In this document: piece by piece, positions 6,023 through 8,314 of the stretch
Position numbering within the stretch: position 1 is the stretch's first letter
How the letters are laid out: each line of letters starts with the position of its first letter
Assembly: GCA_019314005.1 (NCBI GenBank)
Contig: JAFDAE010000085.1
Location: 1 to 8,314, forward strand
Reading direction: 5' to 3'
DNA: 8,314 nt
DNA from: Deltaproteobacteria bacterium
Lineage (GTDB): Bacteria > Desulfobacterota > Desulfobacteria > C00003060 > C00003106
Made by a program: the position numbers and the translations under genes
Notes under the pieces: generated by a model
The model's input: the letters and a program-made list of their open reading frames with translations, nothing else
Database searches by the model: none
Told to the model about the DNA's origin: nothing

Positions 6023-7387
6023 ATGTTGGCAAAGATTTTAGTGGTGGATGATGAAGAGCATATGCGCAAGCTCTTTGAAAAAATCCTTACCAAGGAAGGG
6101 CATGAGGTGCGAACCGCTGCCAACGGAAACGAGGCTATCGGCATGTTGGAAGACGAGACATTTGATTTGATGATCTCTGATCTCATGATGCCTGTCCTTG
6201 GCGGCATGGACCTGTTGAAAGAGGTCAAGGCCAGACATTTGGACATTCCGTTTATTGTGATCACCGCCTACGGGACTATTGGATCAGCTGTTGAGGCTAT
6301 GAAGGCAGGGGCATTCGACTACCTGACCAAGCCCTTTCAGAAAGATGATATCCGCCTGGTAGTGAGTAAGGCCTTACAATACTGCGAGCTTCGTAATGAG
6401 GTCAGACGACTCCGCGAGGAGTTAATAGGGAAGGACGGAGTCGAAGAGATTATTGTCAAAAGCAAGGCCATGCAAGAGGTGTTCAAACTCGTTGCCAAGG
6501 TAGCGGACAGTCAGGCCACAGTTCTTCTCCAGGGAGAGAGCGGCACAGGCAAGGATCTGGTTGCCAGGTCTATTCACAACCTGAGCAGTCGGAGAAACAA
6601 ACCGTTTATCGCTGTGGATTGTGGTGTTTTTCCGGAACACCTTCTGCAAAGTGAGCTGTTCGGCCATGTTAAAGGGGCGTTTACCGGTGCGGTCAAAGAT
6701 AAAAAAGGGCTGTTTATCGCGGCAGACGGCGGCACGCTCTTCCTGGACGAGATTGGCAGCATCTCTCCGGCCATGCAATTGAACCTGCTACGTGTTCTTC
6801 AGGAAAAGGAGGTAAGGCCGGTAGGAAGCATCAAGAGTATTAAAGGAGATGTTCGGGTGGTGGCGGCCACAAATATAGACCTTGAGCAGGCCATACATGA
6901 GGGGAGGTTCCGAAAGGATCTTTATTACCGATTGGCTGTTGTCACCGTCAAGGTGCCTCCGCTCAGGGAAAGAAAGGAGGCTATTGCCTCGATAGCCTAT
7001 CACTTTATGCGAAAGTATGCTGCTATTTACAATAGGGACCTTTCTGATATCACTCCGGAAGCTATGCACGCCATCATGGAAAACTCTTGGCCCGGAAATG
7101 TTAGAGAGCTTGAGAACGTCATGGAACGCGCGGTTCTTCTGAGTACCGGACCACTCATTGATGAGGCGTCGCTCCCCTCATCTATCATGCAAGGTTTGGA
7201 CGGAGACAAGGGGGCGCAGCCTCTCAAGAGCGCAACCAGGAGTGTAAGCCGTAAGGCGGAAAGAGAGGCCATACTAAAGGCCTTGAGAGATTCAAAGGGG
7301 AACAAGACCAGGGCCGCTCAGATTCTGGGCATCAGTCGAAGTTCCTTGTATAATAAAATAGGAGAACTTGACATAGGGAAACCATAA
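6023..7387 (+). CDS. NtrC-family sigma-54-dependent response regulator
   Basis: A 454-residue transcription activator that, when phosphorylated, should hydrolyse ATP to open sigma-54 promoter complexes. Receiver domain 3-120: VVDDEE (Asp9-Asp10), phospho-acceptor Asp53 (ISDLMMP), Thr81, Lys103. AAA+ domain about 142-378: Walker A GESGTGKD (171-178), the sigma-54 contact loop GAFTGA (218-223), Walker B GGTLFLDEI (236-244), arginine region RFRKDLYYRL (295-304), sensor II WPGNVREL (356-363). A Fis-type helix-turn-helix is at about 412-447 (NKTRAAQILGISRSSLYNKI). All key motifs are intact. The frame extends to a TTG at 5984, but the ATG at 6023 is preferred: AAGGGGA (6012-6018) lies just before it and the receiver begins two residues later. 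The family resembles AtoC/ZraR types, but no specific name is justified. The dyads 20 nt and about 510 nt beyond its stop are its likely targets (inference). Confidence 0.95.
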   Translation: MLAKILVVDDEEHMRKLFEKILTKEGHEVRTAANGNEAIGMLEDETFDLMISDLMMPVLGGMDLLKEVKARHLDIPFIVITAYGTIGSAVEAMKAGAFDYLTKPFQKDDIRLVVSKALQYCELRNEVRRLREELIGKDGVEEIIVKSKAMQEVFKLVAKVADSQATVLLQGESGTGKDLVARSIHNLSSRRNKPFIAVDCGVFPEHLLQSELFGHVKGAFTGAVKDKKGLFIAADGGTLFLDEIGSISPAMQLNLLRVLQEKEVRPVGSIKSIKGDVRVVAATNIDLEQAIHEGRFRKDLYYRLAVVTVKVPPLRERKEAIASIAYHFMRKYAAIYNRDLSDITPEAMHAIMENSWPGNVRELENVMERAVLLSTGPLIDEASLPSSIMQGLDGDKGAQPLKSATRSVSRKAEREAILKALRDSKGNKTRAAQILGISRSSLYNKIGELDIGKP

Positions 7388-7406
7388 AAGGGCGCAGTTG
7401 GAAAGA

Positions 7407-7433
7407 GTGTCCAAACAGATGGACAGTATCCAA
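7407..7433. promoter_or_regulatory. Activator-binding dyad A (TGTCCA-N6-TGGACA plus third half-site)
   Basis: TGTCCA (7408-7413) and its inverse TGGACA (7420-7425) are separated by 6 bp, with a degenerate direct half-site TATCCA (7427-7432) one base on. The 18-bp dyad has the size of NtrC-type enhancer sites. It starts 20 nt after the stop of the sigma-54 activator. An extra TGGACA lies at 7458-7463. The same arrangement recurs at 7900-7924. Confidence 0.6.
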
Positions 7434-7480
7434 GCTACGCCAACGCATCATTCAATTTGGACAACCAAGGCTAACATGTC

Positions 7481-7530
7481 GTGTAATAATAAGAAGTTGT
7501 GAAACCCTGCCTTAACGATTTAACGAATTC
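7481..7530 (+). repeat. AT-rich repeat following dyad A
   Basis: TAATAATAAG-AAGTT, followed by TTAACGATTTAACGAATTCC (7511-7530), matches the segment after dyad B: TAATAATAAGTAGTT (7975-7989) and TTGACGATTCGATGCGTTCC (8005-8024, 14 of 20 identical). With the dyads, this defines a diverged direct repeat of about 130 bp. Confidence 0.55.
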
Positions 7531-7586
7531 CCGAGCCTATTATTGATGACTATCTTTTCCCACCGGCGACCGCCTCACCATTAGCG

Positions 7587-7606
7587 ATTATCTGTAAATA
7601 CAATAA
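7587..7606 (+). repeat. 20-bp repeat ATTATC..AATACAATAA, copy 1
   Basis: ATTATCTGTAAATACAATAA matches ATTATCAGTCAATACAATAA at 8091-8110 in 18 of 20 positions. Both are followed after a short gap by CTCTAT and then by a sigma-54-type promoter candidate. Confidence 0.75.
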
Positions 7607-7623
7607 AACAAGTTTCACGCCTC

Positions 7624-7636
7624 TATCAATTTATTG
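7624..7636 (+). promoter_or_regulatory. Candidate IHF-binding site
   Basis: TATCAATTTATTG fits the consensus WATCARNNNNTTR at every position. It lies between dyad A and the -24/-12 element at 7715-7732, where IHF bending is typically used to bring a sigma-54 activator to the polymerase. Confidence 0.45.
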
Positions 7637-7642
7637 AAATAT

Positions 7643-7682
7643 CAGTGCTTTTCATATGTAATTGTTGAAAATTGTTGCACTG
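7643..7682 (+). other. Interrupted hairpin before the first sigma-54-type promoter
   Basis: CAGTGC pairs with GCACTG (7643-7648 with 7677-7682), and inside it TTTTCA pairs with TGAAAA (7649-7654 with 7666-7671), leaving a 5-nt bulge on the right arm and an 11-nt loop. TTTTATTGG follows. It could be a weak terminator for the activator gene or simply a binding dyad. Confidence 0.3.
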
Positions 7683-7684
7683 TT

Positions 7685-7720
7685 TTATTGGTTTAATCGG
7701 TCTTATTGGTTGAATTGGTT
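7685..7720 (+). repeat. Nonamer tandem repeat (four units)
   Basis: TTATTGGTT, TAATCGGTC, TTATTGGTT and GAATTGGTT follow each other without gaps. The last unit supplies the TTGG of the -24 element at 7715-7732. Confidence 0.7.
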
Positions 7721-7732
7721 CAAAACTTGCTT
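7715..7732 (+). promoter_or_regulatory. Sigma-54-type promoter candidate P1 (TTGG-N8-TTGCT)
   Basis: TTGGTTCAAAACTTGCTT has GG (7717-7718) and GC (7729-7730) at the required 12-bp offset, with a full TTGC and A/T following. The centre of the -24 box departs from GCACG. A start near 7742 is predicted. No gene follows until about 8313, so it would make a leader of roughly 570 nt or a non-coding transcript. Confidence 0.4.
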
Positions 7733-7898
7733 CAAAATGGGGTTTTGGAGTTGTAACTTACTGAAACTACACAACCGCAAAATAGAAAAGGTAGGATTTG
7801 GATCAGCTTTTGACGAAATAAAACGAATGGAACCAATAAAACTGTAACGTAACGACAGGTTATCCCAAGAAATATGGAGTGGTGAGCACCCACAGAAA

Positions 7899-7925
7899 GT
7901 GTCCAACTAAATGGACAGTGTCCAA
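7899..7925. promoter_or_regulatory. Activator-binding dyad B (TGTCCA-N6-TGGACA plus third half-site)
   Basis: TGTCCA (7900-7905), TGGACA (7912-7917) and a perfect third half-site TGTCCA (7919-7924) repeat the geometry of dyad A exactly, including the 6-bp and 1-bp gaps. Relative to the start predicted from the promoter at 8142-8158 it lies about 245-270 bp upstream, a normal enhancer distance. Confidence 0.65.
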
Positions 7926-8025
7926 AAGGCGTCGGAGTGTTCGTCAGTTTGAGCAGTAACATTTATCATTGTCAATAATAATAAGTAGTTAACGAAGACA
8001 TATATTGACGATTCGATGCGTTCCA

Positions 8026-8035
8026 GTGTCCAAAA
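8026..8035 (+). promoter_or_regulatory. Single TGTCCA half-site upstream of promoter P2
   Basis: GTGTCCAAAA repeats the 10 bases at 7918-7927 exactly (12 identical bases counting CA before it). It lies about 140 bp before the predicted P2 start and may be a low-affinity or remnant activator site. Confidence 0.4.
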
Positions 8036-8060
8036 TGCTAAGTGAAAAAATACCCCGCCA

Positions 8061-8076
8061 CTGCCAGGTCAGGCAG
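8061..8076. other. Short dyad CTGCC-N6-GGCAG
   Basis: Perfect 5-bp arms with a 6-bp centre, about 95-110 bp before the predicted P2 start. No T-run follows, so it is not a terminator; it could be a protein site or chance. Confidence 0.3.
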
Positions 8077-8090
8077 CATTAACATTCATA

Positions 8091-8110
8091 ATTATCAGTC
8101 AATACAATAA
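8091..8110 (+). repeat. 20-bp repeat ATTATC..AATACAATAA, copy 2
   Basis: Second copy of the motif at 7587-7606 (18 of 20). The sequence around it (TAACATT ... GTCAATA.AATAAGT.GTTA.CG.. GACAT) also resembles 7957-8000, so this AT-rich element occurs in several diverged forms. Confidence 0.7.
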
Positions 8111-8141
8111 GTTATCGTTCGACATCTCTATTGCCTCTCCC

Positions 8142-8158
8142 TTGGTATACTCCCTGCT
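8142..8158 (+). promoter_or_regulatory. Sigma-54-type promoter candidate P2 for the gene at the window end
   Basis: TTGGTATACTCCCTGCT has GG (8144-8145) and GC (8156-8157) 12 bp apart with TTGG and TGCT intact, a common form of the -24/-12 consensus. Transcription would start near 8169, giving a leader of about 145 nt to the start codon at 8313. Its position downstream of dyad B and the 8026 half-site, and beside an NtrC-type gene, supports it. Confidence 0.5.
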
Positions 8159-8196
8159 ATGTAAAACAATAAGAACTGCCAAGCTTGATGATTTCA

Positions 8197-8224
8197 TAAA
8201 AAGTCGTTCACACAAGACTTTTTA
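8197..8224 (+). other. Hairpin TAAAAAGTC/GACTTTTTA in the leader
   Basis: A perfect 9-bp inverted repeat around a 10-nt loop, within the leader predicted from P2. The right arm is the start of the GACTTTTTACGA repeat shared with 5986-5997. The stem is AT-rich; it resembles a weak terminator or attenuator, or a dispersed repeat element. Confidence 0.5.
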
Positions 8225-8235
8225 CGAAGCCGTCA
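8216..8235 (+). repeat. 20-bp repeat copy (GACTTTTTACGA core) in the final leader
   Basis: Matches 5986-6005 in 17 of 20 positions, including 12 consecutive bases. Here it is preceded by an inverted copy of its first 9 bases, forming the 8197-8224 hairpin; the upstream copy lacks that arm. Confidence 0.6.
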
Positions 8236-8300
8236 AATATAGTCACATTAAATGTTTTTATATTTCCAACATCTCTAGCGCTTATAAGCTACACCGAAAG

Positions 8301-8314
8301 TAAGGAGGGAAAAT
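8301..8314 (+). promoter_or_regulatory. Strong ribosome binding site and first bases of the next gene
   Basis: TAAGGAGG (8301-8308) is a near-perfect Shine-Dalgarno. The window ends in AT at 8313-8314, correctly spaced to be the first two bases of an ATG. The coding sequence lies outside, so the product is unknown. Confidence 0.65.

Larger units (their letters stand above)
7388..8314. other. Long AT-rich non-coding regulatory region
   Basis: No convincing gene in 927 nt. The only open frames are short, lack Shine-Dalgarno sites and run through low-complexity sequence. The region instead holds two similar modules of dyad, AT-rich motifs and sigma-54-type promoter, followed by a leader with a hairpin and a strong ribosome binding site at the end. 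Confidence 0.7.

Noticed and set aside
7794..7808. GG/GC at 12-bp spacing (AGG..AGC) as a third sigma-54 promoter
   Set aside because: Only the invariant dinucleotides match; TGG and TGC are both broken, and such spacing is expected several times by chance in this region.
7662..7847. 61-codon open frame rich in Phe, Tyr and Trp
   Set aside because: It starts with TTG without a ribosome binding site, and its odd composition comes from the nonamer repeat (7685-7720). It also lies across the P1 element.
7407..8035. TGTCCA arrays as ends of an insertion sequence or MITE
   Set aside because: No transposase frame, no terminal inverted arrangement (the arrays are in direct orientation) and no target duplication seen. 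The fit with a sigma-54 activator site plus promoter is better.
7481..8120. Integron attC sites
   Set aside because: Repeats with TAAC and GTTA ends hinted at this, but the GTTRRRY/RYYYAAC core sites are not satisfied and there are no cassette genes.
7388..8314. CRISPR array
   Set aside because: The repeats are few, diverged and unevenly spaced, with no uniform spacers.

Overview
The window looks like a chromosomal segment from a Deltaproteobacterium in the broad sense (Desulfobacterota). This is an inference from the style of the PAS-histidine kinases, the sigma-54 activator and the unusual PEP-synthase-like protein, not from a marker gene. It is dense in signalling genes and ends in a long AT-rich regulatory region.

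Layout. The first half (1-4054) is one minus-strand operon: a large PEP-synthase-like protein lacking the usual PEP/pyruvate-binding barrel, then a membrane PAS histidine kinase 24 nt downstream, then a response regulator (only its first 28 codons are inside the window) 12 nt further on. A divergent intergenic region (4055-4298) separates it from a plus-strand set: a single-domain response regulator (4299-4745), a soluble PAS histidine kinase 21 nt later (4767-5876), a short octamer-repeat tract, and an NtrC-type sigma-54 activator (6023-7387) with intact phospho-acceptor, GAFTGA loop and Fis-type HTH.

The last 927 nt (7388-8314) contain no convincing gene but are rich in structure. Two related modules follow one another. 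Each has a TGTCCA-N6-TGGACA dyad with a third half-site one base further on, AT-rich motifs that recur in both modules, and a -24/-12 (sigma-54-type) promoter candidate (7715-7732 and 8142-8158). A sequence fitting the IHF consensus lies between dyad and promoter in the first module. The window ends on a strong Shine-Dalgarno sequence and 'AT', apparently the first two bases of the next gene's start codon.

How the parts may work together (inference): the soluble kinase phosphorylates the single-domain regulator and/or the sigma-54 activator, which binds the dyads and drives the gene beginning at about 8313. The divergent operon would pair a PEP/ATP-dependent phosphotransfer-like protein with a second kinase/regulator pair. 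The two kinases have nearly identical H-boxes, so paralogy or cross-talk is possible. A 17-base T run inside the ATP-binding domain of the soluble kinase is a notable oddity.
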